Source: Streptomyces corallincola
GTDB taxonomy: Bacteria; Actinomycetota; Actinomycetes; Streptomycetales; Streptomycetaceae
Assembly (NCBI RefSeq): GCF_019104725.1
Contig: NZ_JAHRXF010000024.1
Span: 1-64,000, forward strand
Direction: 5' to 3'
Length of the DNA: 64,000 bases
Of this stretch, positions 56,404 to 64,000 are shown one piece after another. Under the pieces are notes generated by a model, which saw only the letters and a list, made by a program, of their open reading frames with translations, did no database searches and was not told where the DNA came from. The position numbers and the translations under genes were made by a program. Every line of letters begins with the position of its first letter. Within the stretch, counting starts at the first letter, position 1.

Positions 56404-57447
56404 GTGCCGCGCTCATGTGTACCACCTCCGCTCTCCCACGCGCCCCCGTTGCGCGCCCTCTCACGCCTGTACTCCGCCGGCACCGTCCTCGCCTGCGAAC
56501 CCGTCGATCAAGGGCTGCTCAACCGGGGCTACCGGCTGCGCACGACCAGGGGGCGCTATTTCCTGAAGCACCACTTCGACCCGGACACCGCCGACCCGGA
56601 CGCCATCGAGCGCCGTCACCTGGCCACCAGCCGCCTCGCGGAGCTGGGGGTGCCGGTCGCACCGCCGCTGGCCTCACGGGAGGGCCGTACGGTCGCCGTG
56701 GTCGGCGGGCACGCGTACGCGCTGCACCCCTGGATCGACGGACGGCACCGGCACGGCGGCCAGCTCACCCGCACCGAGAGCGCCCGCCTCGGGGCCGTCC
56801 TGGGCGCCGTGCACACCTGTCTGGAGCAGGTGATGCCGCCCAAGGCCCGCACCCGGCCCGCGACGAGCCCGCACCCCGTGGAGAGCGCCGACCCGGCCGC
56901 CACGTTCGCCCTGATCGACTCCCTGCTCGCCCAGGTGCGCAGGCACCGGCCCGCCGACGCCTTCGACGAACTGGCCCGGCACCGGCTGCTGGAGCGCCGC
57001 CCGCTGCTGGAACGGCACGCGCACCGCCGCCCGCCGCCCGGCGGCCCGGTCGGCTGGGTGCACGGCGACTTCCACCCGTTCAACCTGCTCTACCAGGGCG
57101 ACGTCCCGGCGGCGATCGTGGACTGGGACCGGCTGGGCGTGCAGCCCCGCGCGGAGGAGGCGGTGCGCGCCGCCGCGATCTTCTACGTGCGTCCGGCGGG
57201 AAACCTCGATCTGCCCAAGGTCCGGGCGTACGCCCGCGCGTACCGGCGCGCGGCCGGGGTCACGTCCGCCGAACTGGCCGCCGCCGCGCACCGGGTGTGG
57301 TGGGAACGCCTCAACGACTTCTGGATGCTCCGCTGGCACTACGAGCGCGGCGACACCCGCGCCGACTGCCAGTTCCCGGCCGCGTCGGCACTCTCGGTGT
57401 GGTGGACGCGCGAGTACGACGCGGTGCGGGACGCGTTCGCGGAGTAG
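56404..57447 (+). CDS. Aminoglycoside phosphotransferase-like (APH) kinase
   Basis: 347-aa protein-kinase-like phosphotransferase, starting at GTG 56404 by the TAGCAT leaderless box. The N-lobe Lys is probably in RGRYFLKHHFDPDTADPD. The catalytic loop is WVHGDFHPFNLLYQGDVP (Brenner-type HGDxHxxN), and AIVDWDRLGVQP provides the metal Asp. The C-lobe is helical (ERLNDFWMLRWHYERGDTRA). The family phosphorylates hydroxyls of small molecules (choline, homoserine, fructosamine, aminoglycosides). Nothing here points to resistance. It faces away from the bkd operon; in S. coelicolor a similar gene follows bkd (recalled). Confidence 0.9.
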   Translation: MPRSCVPPPLSHAPPLRALSRLYSAGTVLACEPVDQGLLNRGYRLRTTRGRYFLKHHFDPDTADPDAIERRHLATSRLAELGVPVAPPLASREGRTVAVVGGHAYALHPWIDGRHRHGGQLTRTESARLGAVLGAVHTCLEQVMPPKARTRPATSPHPVESADPAATFALIDSLLAQVRRHRPADAFDELARHRLLERRPLLERHAHRRPPPGGPVGWVHGDFHPFNLLYQGDVPAAIVDWDRLGVQPRAEEAVRAAAIFYVRPAGNLDLPKVRAYARAYRRAAGVTSAELAAAAHRVWWERLNDFWMLRWHYERGDTRADCQFPAASALSVWWTREYDAVRDAFAE

Positions 57448-57540
57448 CGGCGTACGGCTGCCCGGCGGGTGCGGGGCGGCGTGCGGCGCTCAGCGGGAAC
57501 GGCGCAGGGGCGGGTCAGGGTCGGCCGGCGGCGTCGGCAT

Positions 57541-59250
57541 TCAAGTCGTACCGCCGCCGGCGTCCGTACCGCCGGTGTCGCCACCGGCGGTGTCGCCGCC
57601 CGTCGTGGTCCCCGCGCTGGTCCCGGAGTTCGCCCCGCCGGTCGTGGTGGTGCCGGTGCCTCCGTCGGTCCCGCCGTTGCCGCTGCCGCCGCCCCCGGTC
57701 GTCGTACCGCCACCGGTCGTCCCGGAGCCGCCGCCCGTCGGGGAGGCGGGCGGGGTCGTCTTCGGGGGCTGCTGCGTGGTCTGCGGGTCGGTCGGCTCGT
57801 CGCTAGGCCGGTCGGTGCCCTGGTCGTCGTCCGTGGCGGACGACGAGGGCCTGCCCGTCCCTCCCTGCCAGTCGGAGCCGCCGTCGCCCTGCGAGTTGCC
57901 GCCCGTGCCGGACTGCGCGGGCCGGTCGGTGCCGGAGTCGGTCGGGGACTTGCTGTCCCGGTCGTCCTGCTGGTGCCGCGAGTGCGTCGGGCTGGGCTTG
58001 GTGTCCGTACCGCTCTTGTGGCCGCCGGTGCTGCTCAGCGCGTAGGCGACACCGGCCACCACGGCGACCACCGCGAGGACGGCGACCATCCACAGCTTGC
58101 CGCGCCCGCCGCCCCGGTTGCCGTTGCCCTCGAAGCCGCCGTCGTCCCGGCCGCCGTAGCCGCCGGGCAGGATGGGCCGCGGGATCTGCGCGGTGCCCGC
58201 GCCGAACCCGGCGGCGCCGTTCTGCATGACCGCCGTACCGCCCGCGAACCCCCCGGCGGGCGTCTGCCCACCGGCCGGGCCGTCCACCGGGCCGGTGTTC
58301 CAGGTGCCGGTGTGGCCGCCCTGGTCGTAGAGCATCTGCAGCCCGTACTGGACCAGGCCGCGCATCTCCTCGGCGGTCTGGAAACGGTCGTCGGGCTCCT
58401 TGGCCAGCGAGCGCATCACCAGCCCGTCCAGCTCCGGCGGGCAGCCGTCGGAGGTGCGGGACGGCGGCACCGGGATGTCCTGGACGTGCTGGTAGACCAC
58501 CGACAGCGGGGTCTCACCGGTGAACGGGGGCCGCAGCGCGAGGAGTTCGTACAGCAGGCAGCCGGTGGCGTACAGGTCGGAGCGGTGGTCCACGGCCTTG
58601 CCGAGCGCCTGCTCCGGGGAGAGGTACTGCGGGGTGCCCATGACCATGCCGGTCTGCGTCATCGTGGTGGACGCGCCGTGCAGGGCGCGGGCGATGCCGA
58701 AGTCCATGACCTTCACCGCGCCGTTGTTCGTGATGATCACGTTGGCGGGCTTGATGTCCCGGTGCACGATGCCGTGCTGGTGCGAGTAGGCCAGCGCCTC
58801 CAGCACCCCGGAGACGATGATCAGGGCCTGTTCGGAACCGGGTGCCTCGGCGTTCAGCAGCAGGTCACGGATGGTGCGGCCCTCGACCAGCTCCATCACG
58901 ATGTACGGCACCGACTGGCCGCCGACGACATCCTCGCCGCTGTCGTAGACCGCGACGATGGCGTGGTGGTTGAGACCGGCGACGGACTGCGCCTCGCGCG
59001 TGAAACGCGCCTTGGACACCGGGTCCTCGGCGAGGTCGGCGCGGAGCAGCTTCACCGCGACGGTGCGGCCCAGCCGGACGTCCTCGGCGGCGTACACCTC
59101 GGCCATGCCGCCCCGGCCCAGCCGGTGGGTCAGCCGGTACCGGCCGTCGCCGACGAGCCCTCCGTCGCCCCACATCTCCGGCGCGTCCGACATGCCGCCG
59201 CCAGTCGCCTCGGGGTCGGACGGGCCCTGGGCGCTGTGCGTCTGTGCCAT
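57541..59250 (-). CDS. Membrane Ser/Thr protein kinase with Thr/Gly-rich outer domain
   Basis: 569-aa Hanks-type kinase starting at ATG 59250. The kinase domain is about 38-300: GRGGMAEVYAAED (P-loop), Lys in VAVKLLRAD, HGIVHRDIKPANVIITNNGA, VMDFGIARAL and MGTPQYLSPEQA. A Gly-rich juxtamembrane linker leads to one membrane helix (LWMVAVLAVVAVVAGVAYAL). The outer 150 residues are Ser/Thr/Gly/Asp-rich with Gly-Gly-Gly-Thr-Thr-type repeats and no PASTA units, so they may be a glycosylated or wall-spanning stalk. It is divergent from a second kinase whose outer part is PASTA-like, with 337 bp between. Upstream in-frame starts lack homologous sequence. Confidence 0.92.
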   Translation of the reverse strand: MAQTHSAQGPSDPEATGGGMSDAPEMWGDGGLVGDGRYRLTHRLGRGGMAEVYAAEDVRLGRTVAVKLLRADLAEDPVSKARFTREAQSVAGLNHHAIVAVYDSGEDVVGGQSVPYIVMELVEGRTIRDLLLNAEAPGSEQALIIVSGVLEALAYSHQHGIVHRDIKPANVIITNNGAVKVMDFGIARALHGASTTMTQTGMVMGTPQYLSPEQALGKAVDHRSDLYATGCLLYELLALRPPFTGETPLSVVYQHVQDIPVPPSRTSDGCPPELDGLVMRSLAKEPDDRFQTAEEMRGLVQYGLQMLYDQGGHTGTWNTGPVDGPAGGQTPAGGFAGGTAVMQNGAAGFGAGTAQIPRPILPGGYGGRDDGGFEGNGNRGGGRGKLWMVAVLAVVAVVAGVAYALSSTGGHKSGTDTKPSPTHSRHQQDDRDSKSPTDSGTDRPAQSGTGGNSQGDGGSDWQGGTGRPSSSATDDDQGTDRPSDEPTDPQTTQQPPKTTPPASPTGGGSGTTGGGTTTGGGGSGNGGTDGGTGTTTTGGANSGTSAGTTTGGDTAGGDTGGTDAGGGTT

Positions 59251-59486
59251 CGGTCCTCGCCGTCGTATCTGCCCGCGACGCGCGCGGGTCGTCACGGTCT
59301 TCTCCGGCCACGCTACAGCCTCCCGGTGGACCGCCGGTCCGGATCGGGGACCGGGAAGCGCACCGCGGGAGGTGGCCGGGAACGTCCGGTGCGCACCGCT
59401 GTGCATGTTCCGTGTACCGGCCGTGGGACCGCTGTAACGCTTCCGCGACGCTTCCCCCGCGTACGGTCACGGAAAGGACACCCCGC

Positions 59487-59515
59487 TTGACGTGTCGGTG
59501 CCCTCGGGCAGACTT
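59487..59515 (+). promoter_or_regulatory. Possible HrdB-type promoter of second kinase
   Basis: TTGACG (59487-59492) and AGACTT (59510-59515) are separated by 17 bases and lie 72 bp before the kinase start at 59588. The -10 match is weak. Confidence 0.35.
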
Positions 59516-59587
59516 GGCCGGGAATGACACTTTCGATCAAGGCATTTTCGTGACGGCGGCGCGCGACGGCCTATGGGGGGCACGGAG

Positions 59588-61237
59588 ATGAGTCAGGACG
59601 GTACGCAGGGCCGGTATGCCGGACGGTCGCTGGCGAGCGGCCGGTACCAGTTCCGCGACCTGCTCGGCCAGGGCGGCATGGCCTCGGTGCACCTGGCGTA
59701 CGACGCGGTGCTGGACCGTCAGGTCGCCATCAAGACGCTCCACACCGAGCTGGGCCGGGAGCAGGCGTTCCGCGAGCGGTTCCGCCGCGAGGCGCAGGCC
59801 GTGGCCAAACTCACGCACACCAACATCGTCTCCGTCTTCGACACCGGCGAGGACGCGCTGTCCGGCGGCGGCGCCCCGGACGACACCCTGCCGACGCCGT
59901 ACATCGTCATGGAGTACGTGGAGGGCCGCCCGCTCGGCTCGGTGCTCGACGCGGACGTACGGCAGTTCGGCGCGATGCCCGCCGACAAGGCGCTGAGGAT
60001 CACCGCCGACGTGCTGGCCGCGCTGGAGGTCAGCCACGAGAAGGGCCTCGTCCACCGGGACATCAAGCCCGGCAACGTGATGATGACCAAGCGCGGGGTC
60101 GTCAAGGTGATGGACTTCGGCATCGCCCGCGCCATGCAGTCCGGTGTCACCTCGATGACGCAGACGGGCATGGTCGTCGGCACCCCGCAGTACCTCTCCC
60201 CCGAGCAGGCCCTCGGCCGGGGCGTGGACGCCCGCGCCGATCTGTACTCGGTCGGGATCATGCTGTTCCAGCTGGTCACCGGGCGGCTGCCGTTCGACGC
60301 GGACTCCCCGCTGGCCATCGCGTACGCGCATGTGCAGGAGGAGCCGGTCGCGCCGTCCTCCGTCAACCGGGCGCTGCCCCCGGCCGTGGACGCGCTGGTC
60401 GCCCGCGCGCTGCGCAAGAATCCGGGCGAGCGGTTCCCCACCGCCGAGGCGATGCGCGACGAGTGCCTGCGGGTCGCGGCCTCGCTGACCGGCGGCGCGC
60501 CCAGCATCGTGCCGGGCGCCGGGCCGGTGCAGAGCGGTTCGGGCGTCGGTTCGGCGGTGTTCCCGCCGGTGGACCGGGCGGCGCCCGCCCCCGGCCCGGT
60601 GCAGACCCCGTACCAGCCGAACCCGTACGGCACCCCGAGCACCCCGGTGCCGAGTCCCGCCTACGGCTATCCGCAGCAGAACGGCTTCGGCTCGCCGTCG
60701 GCCGGTTACGGCACCCCCGCCACACCGCCGCCGTACGGCGGGACACCGGCGACGGCGGTCGGCGGCGCGGGCGCGCCGCGGAACACCAGACCGGTGGTCG
60801 TCGGCTCGGTGCTGGTCGCCGTGGTGGCGGTGGTCGGCCTGATCGTGGCGCTGACGGTGTACGGCGACGGCAAGAAGGACGACAAGAGCGGCAAGGGCGG
60901 CTCCGGGGGCGGGAGTTCCGCATCGGCGACGACGCATCCGGAGGGCTACCGGGGCCCGGACCGGACGCGGACGATCGAGACGACGGCGTGCACCGAGCCG
61001 GAGAAGTCGTACTCGGTCACCGGCAAGATCCGGCTGCCCGACTTCCGCTACAAGAACATCGACTCGGTGAAGGCGTGCTTCCAGGCCGCCGAGTGGCGGT
61101 ACAAGGTCAAGACGGAGGACAACAACACCTGGGGCGACGGGACGGTCCTGGACCAGTTCCCGTCCGCCGGTACCGACGTCGATCCGGACAAGCCGGGGAC
61201 TGTGGAGCTGAGCGTGTCCACGGGGAACCCGCAGTAG
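59588..61237 (+). CDS. Membrane Ser/Thr protein kinase with PASTA-like outer domain
   Basis: 549-aa Hanks-type kinase. The kinase domain is about 17-285: LGQGGMASVHLAYD, Lys in VAIKTLHTEL, GLVHRDIKPGNVMMTKRGVV, VMDFGIARAMQSG and VGTPQYLSPEQA. A Pro/Tyr/Gly-rich linker (PYQPNPYGTPSTPVPSPAYG) precedes the membrane helix VVVGSVLVAVVAVVGLIVAL. The exported end is one PASTA-like unit (IRLPDFRYKNIDSVKACFQA, then TVLDQFPSAGTDVDPDKPGT, VELSVSTG) with two Cys that may form a disulfide. PASTA kinases sense muropeptides or beta-lactams and control wall growth. ATG 59588 has CACGGAG just upstream; 59573 is an alternative. Confidence 0.92.
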   Translation: MSQDGTQGRYAGRSLASGRYQFRDLLGQGGMASVHLAYDAVLDRQVAIKTLHTELGREQAFRERFRREAQAVAKLTHTNIVSVFDTGEDALSGGGAPDDTLPTPYIVMEYVEGRPLGSVLDADVRQFGAMPADKALRITADVLAALEVSHEKGLVHRDIKPGNVMMTKRGVVKVMDFGIARAMQSGVTSMTQTGMVVGTPQYLSPEQALGRGVDARADLYSVGIMLFQLVTGRLPFDADSPLAIAYAHVQEEPVAPSSVNRALPPAVDALVARALRKNPGERFPTAEAMRDECLRVAASLTGGAPSIVPGAGPVQSGSGVGSAVFPPVDRAAPAPGPVQTPYQPNPYGTPSTPVPSPAYGYPQQNGFGSPSAGYGTPATPPPYGGTPATAVGGAGAPRNTRPVVVGSVLVAVVAVVGLIVALTVYGDGKKDDKSGKGGSGGGSSASATTHPEGYRGPDRTRTIETTACTEPEKSYSVTGKIRLPDFRYKNIDSVKACFQAAEWRYKVKTEDNNTWGDGTVLDQFPSAGTDVDPDKPGTVELSVSTGNPQ

Positions 61238-61247
61238 CGGGGCGCGG

Positions 61248-61294
61248 AACGCGACGAGGGGCCCGGCGGATTCCGCCGGGCCCCTCGTCGCGTT
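61248..61294. terminator. Very strong bidirectional hairpin
   Basis: A 23-base arm beginning AACGCGACGAGGGGCCCGGC has an exact complement after a 1-base gap, so the stem runs about 21 bp with a tiny loop. It lies between the PASTA-like kinase gene and the convergent bpa gene. Confidence 0.85.
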
Positions 61295-61311
61295 CGCGGG
61301 CGCGCCGACGG

Positions 61312-61854
61312 CTACAGGTACGGGCCGCCGGTACGGCCGCCCGCGCGGGGGTCGTCGCCGCCCTCGGGTCCGGCGGCGCCCGGCGGGAGGGCGCGGCGCA
61401 TCTGCTCCAGCTGGGCGCGGGCCGCCATCTGCTGGGCGAACAGGGTGGTCTGGATGCCGTGGAAGAGGCCCTCCAGCCAGCCGACCAGTTGGGCCTGCGC
61501 GATCCGCAGTTCCGCGTCGCTCGGGGTGCCCTCGTCGGTGAACGGCAGCGAGAGGCGCTCCAGTTCCTCGACCAGTTCGGGGGCGAGCCCGTCCTCCAGC
61601 TCCTTCACCGAGCTGCGGTGGATCTCCTTGAGCCGGACGCGGCTGGCCTCGTCGAGCGGCGCGACCCGCACCTCCTCCAGGAGCTGCTTGATCATGCTGC
61701 CGATCCGCATCACCTTGGCCGGCTGCTCGACCTGGTCCGTCACCGGAATCTCGCGGGAGTCCTCGTCACCGCCGCCCCCGATCGCCATGCCGTCCTGGCC
61801 CACGACCAGGATCTGGGGGTTCTCCGGCGAGCGTTCGTTCCTCGGCATCTCCAT
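61312..61854 (-). CDS. bpa: Bacterial proteasome activator Bpa (PafE, DUF2587)
   Basis: 180-aa protein from ATG 61854. Bpa/PafE forms an ATP-independent ring on the 20S proteasome and opens its gate for unfolded or damaged substrates. The conserved core is VTDQVEQPAKVMRIGSMIKQ, LLEEVRVAPLDEASRVRLKE, IHRSSVKELEDGLAPELVEE and LQTTLF-like GIQTTLFAQQMAARAQLEQM. The C-terminus GGPYL has the penultimate Tyr required by the HbYX-type docking motif (GQYL in Mycobacterium). The N-terminal 40 and the Gly/Pro-rich linker before the tail are flexible. No other proteasome genes are in this window. Confidence 0.93.
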   Translation of the reverse strand: MEMPRNERSPENPQILVVGQDGMAIGGGGDEDSREIPVTDQVEQPAKVMRIGSMIKQLLEEVRVAPLDEASRVRLKEIHRSSVKELEDGLAPELVEELERLSLPFTDEGTPSDAELRIAQAQLVGWLEGLFHGIQTTLFAQQMAARAQLEQMRRALPPGAAGPEGGDDPRAGGRTGGPYL

Positions 61855-62030
61855 GCGGTCATTGTCGCGCACCGGGCCGGACGGCCGCCCCCGCGCCCCC
61901 GCTCCCCGCACGGCGCCCACGCGCGGCTCCCGCTCATCCCATCGGACCGTCCCGGAATGCCCCGGTACGCACTGGGGGTGAGGCTTGGTGTCGTCGGTGT
62001 ACGACGTCTGGGCTCCGAAAGGTCACCGGC

Positions 62031-62756
62031 GTGACTCCAAGGCTGCGCCTCGCTCTCCGCCTCGTGGGACTGCTGCTGGTCCTCGCGGTGGCCCCCCTGC
62101 TGTCCGGGACGGCCCGCGCGTCGGCCTCTCCCACGGTGCGGGCCCCGGCACCGTCCGGCGAACCGGCCGGTCGTCCGTCCGCCCCGGCCTCCCAGGGGGC
62201 GGAGGCGGCGGGGGAGACGGGCGGGGCCCCGGAGGCGTCCGGTTCCGGTGCGGAGACCGTGCCCGCCGCCGGGGAGCCCGCCGACCCCTCCGGTACGGCC
62301 CCGGACTCCCCCGGCGCGTCCACGCCGGTGTCCGCGCCCGCTTCCGTTGACCCGCCCGCGTCCCCACCCGCCACCGTGCCCGCCGCCTCCGCCTCCGCCT
62401 CCGCCGAACCGTCGCGGGCCGGGAGCCACGCCGGTGAGGGGCGGCTGCGGCCGGGGCGCCCGGACGGGCCGTACGGGCTGGTGGTGGGGGAGGACGACAC
62501 GGCCACCCCGACGCGTACGCCACGGCCGGGCACCGGTACGACGGCCCCGGCGCGGCAGCCGGGCTCGGCGCGGCCGACGGACGGCACCTCCGGCACCGCG
62601 TCCCCCTCGGCCGACCCGGAGCCGGGGCACGCCCTGGGCCAGGGGGAGGAGGCGACCGCGCCCATCGCCCGGATTCTGCCGCTCGGCTCCGGCCTGGTCC
62701 TCATCGGACTGGGCCTCGGACTGGCCTTCCTGGGGCTGCGGGCCCGCCGCGGCTGA
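62031..62756 (+). CDS. Secreted Pro/Ala/Ser-rich protein with C-terminal anchor
   Basis: 241-aa product from GTG 62031 (AAAGG 8 bases upstream). A signal peptide (LRLALRLVGLLLVLAVAPLL, cleavage near ARASA), then about 165 residues of Pro/Ala/Ser/Thr/Gly low-complexity sequence, a short conserved-looking piece (RPGRPDGPYGLVVGEDDTAT), and a membrane helix ILPLGSGLVLIGLGLGLAFL followed by a basic end (GLRARRG). It is probably a wall-spanning, membrane-anchored surface protein. No recognised domain and no sortase LPxTG signal. Confidence 0.75.
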   Translation: MTPRLRLALRLVGLLLVLAVAPLLSGTARASASPTVRAPAPSGEPAGRPSAPASQGAEAAGETGGAPEASGSGAETVPAAGEPADPSGTAPDSPGASTPVSAPASVDPPASPPATVPAASASASAEPSRAGSHAGEGRLRPGRPDGPYGLVVGEDDTATPTRTPRPGTGTTAPARQPGSARPTDGTSGTASPSADPEPGHALGQGEEATAPIARILPLGSGLVLIGLGLGLAFLGLRARRG

Positions 62757-62787
62757 ACGGACCCGCCCCCCGGGGGAGCACGGTCCG

Positions 62788-63768
62788 CTACGGCGCGATC
62801 AGCAGCACCTTGCCGATGTGCGTGCTCTCCTCCAGCACCCGGTGCGCCCGCGTCGCCTCGGCCATCGGGATCTCCTGGTCCACCACCGGCACCACCCGGC
62901 CCGCCGCGAGCAGCGGCCACACGTGTTCGCGTACGGCGGCGACGATCGCCGTCTTCTCGGCCGGGGGGCGGGCGCGCAGCGAGGTGGCGCTGACAGCGGC
63001 CCGCTTGCCCAGCAGGGCGCCGATGTTCAGTTCGCCCTTGGCACCGCCCTGGAGGCCGATGATCGCCAGCCGCCCGTTGACGGCGAGGGCACGGACATTG
63101 CGGTCCAGGTAGGCCGCGCCCATGTTGTCGAGGATGACATCGGCGCCCGCGCCGTCCGTGGCCCGCCCGATCTCCTCGACGAAGTCCTGCTCGCGGTAGT
63201 TGATCAGGATGTCGGCGCCCAGGTCGGCGCAGCGGTCCAGCTTCTCCTTGGTCCCGGCGGTGACGGCCACCCGCGCGCCGACGGCCTTGCCGAGCTGGAT
63301 CGCCATCGTGCCGATGCCGCTGGAGCCGCCGTGCACGAGCAGGGTCTCGCCGGGGCGCAGGTGGGACACCATGAAGACGTTGGACCAGACCGTGCAGGCC
63401 ACCTCGGGCAGCGCGGCGGCGGTCCGCAGGTCCACGCCGTCCGGCACCGGCAGCAGTTGCCCGGCGGGTACGGCGACCCGCTGGGCGTAGCCGCCGCCCG
63501 CGAGCAGCGCGCACACCTCGTCGCCGACGGCCCAGCCGGTGACACCGGGGCCGAGCGCGGTGATCCGGCCGGAGCACTCCAGGCCGGGGTAGGGGGAGGC
63601 ACCGGGCGGGGGGTCGTAGAAGCCCTGGCGCTGCATGACATCGGCGCGGTTGACGGCGCCGGCCACCACTTCCACCAGCACTTCGCCCTCGCCGGGCACC
63701 GGATCGGGGACCTCGGCCCACACCAGCGCCTCGGGCCCTCCGGGTTCGGGAATCGTGATCGCACGCAT
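62788..63768 (-). CDS. NAD(P)H:quinone oxidoreductase, MDR family
   Basis: 326-aa zinc-independent medium-chain dehydrogenase/reductase. The N-terminal GroES-like domain is VLVEVVAGAVNRADVMQRQG, YPGLECSGRI, GDEVCALLAGGGYAQRVAVP. The Rossmann domain has LLVHGGSSGIGTMAIQLGKA then VGARVAVTAGTKEKLDRCAD and the quinone-reductase hallmark VILDNMGAAYLDRNVRALAV. No structural-zinc Cys cluster is present. It probably reduces quinones or enones (PIG3/QOR type) in the cytosol for redox homeostasis. It is convergent with the secreted Pro-rich gene and shares its strand with the partial gene to its right. Confidence 0.92.
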   Translation of the reverse strand: MRAITIPEPGGPEALVWAEVPDPVPGEGEVLVEVVAGAVNRADVMQRQGFYDPPPGASPYPGLECSGRITALGPGVTGWAVGDEVCALLAGGGYAQRVAVPAGQLLPVPDGVDLRTAAALPEVACTVWSNVFMVSHLRPGETLLVHGGSSGIGTMAIQLGKAVGARVAVTAGTKEKLDRCADLGADILINYREQDFVEEIGRATDGAGADVILDNMGAAYLDRNVRALAVNGRLAIIGLQGGAKGELNIGALLGKRAAVSATSLRARPPAEKTAIVAAVREHVWPLLAAGRVVPVVDQEIPMAEATRAHRVLEESTHIGKVLLIAP

Positions 63769-63805
63769 GGACGCGACGCTACTCCTCGGGGCCCCGGCGG
63801 GCCCG

Positions 63806-64000
63806 TCAGTCGATCGGCAGGGTGCGGGCGTACGGGGTGGTCTGGGCGCCGGGGCTGGCCCGCACGATGGTGATCAGCCGGTCGGTGAGCTGGAGGGTGC
63901 CGACGGACGGGTCGTCGTAGCCGAGCACCCGGTGACCGCGCACCACGGAGACGACCAGATCGGCCGTCTCGCGCGGGGCGCGCCCGACCTCGGCCTTGAC
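63806..64000 (-). CDS. C-terminal part of probable TrkA/K+ channel-type protein, cut by window edge
   Basis: 64 codons of an open frame enter from the right edge and stop at TGA 63806-63808. The visible piece (VKAEVGRAPRETADLVVSVV, RGHRVLGYDDPSVGTLQLTD, RLITIVRAS, ending TPYARTLPID) resembles the C-terminal RCK/TrkA-C region of actinobacterial potassium-channel or NAD-binding proteins. The N-terminal channel or Rossmann part lies outside the window, so the call is tentative. It is 38 bp from the quinone oxidoreductase start on the same strand. Confidence 0.5.
   Translation of the reverse strand, partial: VKAEVGRAPRETADLVVSVVRGHRVLGYDDPSVGTLQLTDRLITIVRASPGAQTTPYARTLPID

Overview
The window is a stretch of high-GC actinobacterial chromosome, almost certainly Streptomyces. 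Points in favour are GC-rich third codon positions, WhiJ-type regulator plus DUF397 plus HATPase triplets, multi-domain SpoIIE-type phosphatases, TANNNT -10 boxes placed 6-7 nt before start codons (leaderless mRNAs), and close relatives of the Streptomyces K15 DD-transpeptidase and of the bkd operon. From memory, the order metG - aspS - acyl-CoA dehydrogenase - M18 aminopeptidase - DD-peptidase - bkd - Ser/Thr kinases - bpa - quinone oxidoreductase matches the conserved core of the S. coelicolor chromosome around SCO3790-SCO3825. That is recall, not an alignment.

Layout. 1-2330: accessory genes, with an XRE/TPR-like regulator, a partial conserved gene and two small overlapping genes. 2398-5017: a small decayed island at a tRNA-Ser(UGA) gene. 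A 52-bp copy of the tRNA 3' part lies 2.5 kb away as a direct repeat. Between the copies are a SAM methyltransferase, a start-less C-terminal fragment resembling the end of a ribosomal-peptide precursor, a GNAT acetyltransferase and a duplicated 50-bp block. 5266-16833: metabolic and surface genes, including a MerR regulator fused to a beta-clamp-like domain, a secreted TNT-type NAD glycohydrolase, a double VOC protein, an aquaglyceroporin, an atypical SDR, a DUF6445 oxygenase-like protein, a secreted DUF4142 protein, a GH13 alpha-glucosidase, a nucleoside hydrolase and a lipoprotein. 16877-18541: an HTH-TPR regulator divergent from a 69-aa secreted peptide, with a 26-bp near-palindrome between them. 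This resembles a peptide-pheromone (RRNPP) switch and is the best candidate here for an undescribed system. 18730-26693: a protein of unknown function, a membrane SpoIIE-type phosphatase, membrane proteins, a FUSC-family protein and a VWA protein with a Pro/Glu-rich region.

26840-44917 is mostly housekeeping: metG, an Rpn/PD-(D/E)XK-like gene with a TTA codon, aspS, a PAS-GAF-PP2C-HATPase phosphatase, an AI-2E-type permease, pirin, an SseB-like protein, an acyl-CoA dehydrogenase, an M18 aminopeptidase, a thioredoxin/NHL protein, a Nudix hydrolase, a LURP-one protein and a nitrilase-family hydrolase. 45101-52071 holds a mycothiol-dependent-isomerase-like protein, a methyltransferase, a GntR-MFS pair, the K15-type DD-transpeptidase and a WhiJ-like regulator, two DUF397 genes and a divergent HATPase. 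52144-55834 is the bkd operon. 56404-64000 has an APH-like kinase, two divergent membrane Ser/Thr kinases, the proteasome activator Bpa, a secreted Pro/Ala-rich protein, a quinone oxidoreductase and the end of a probable K+ channel/TrkA-type gene.

Two arrays of a 65-bp dispersed repeat (five copies at 34.9-35.2 kb, three copies in the opposite orientation at 46.8-47.0 kb) fill intergenic space. No rRNA, CRISPR array, transposase or integrase was seen.
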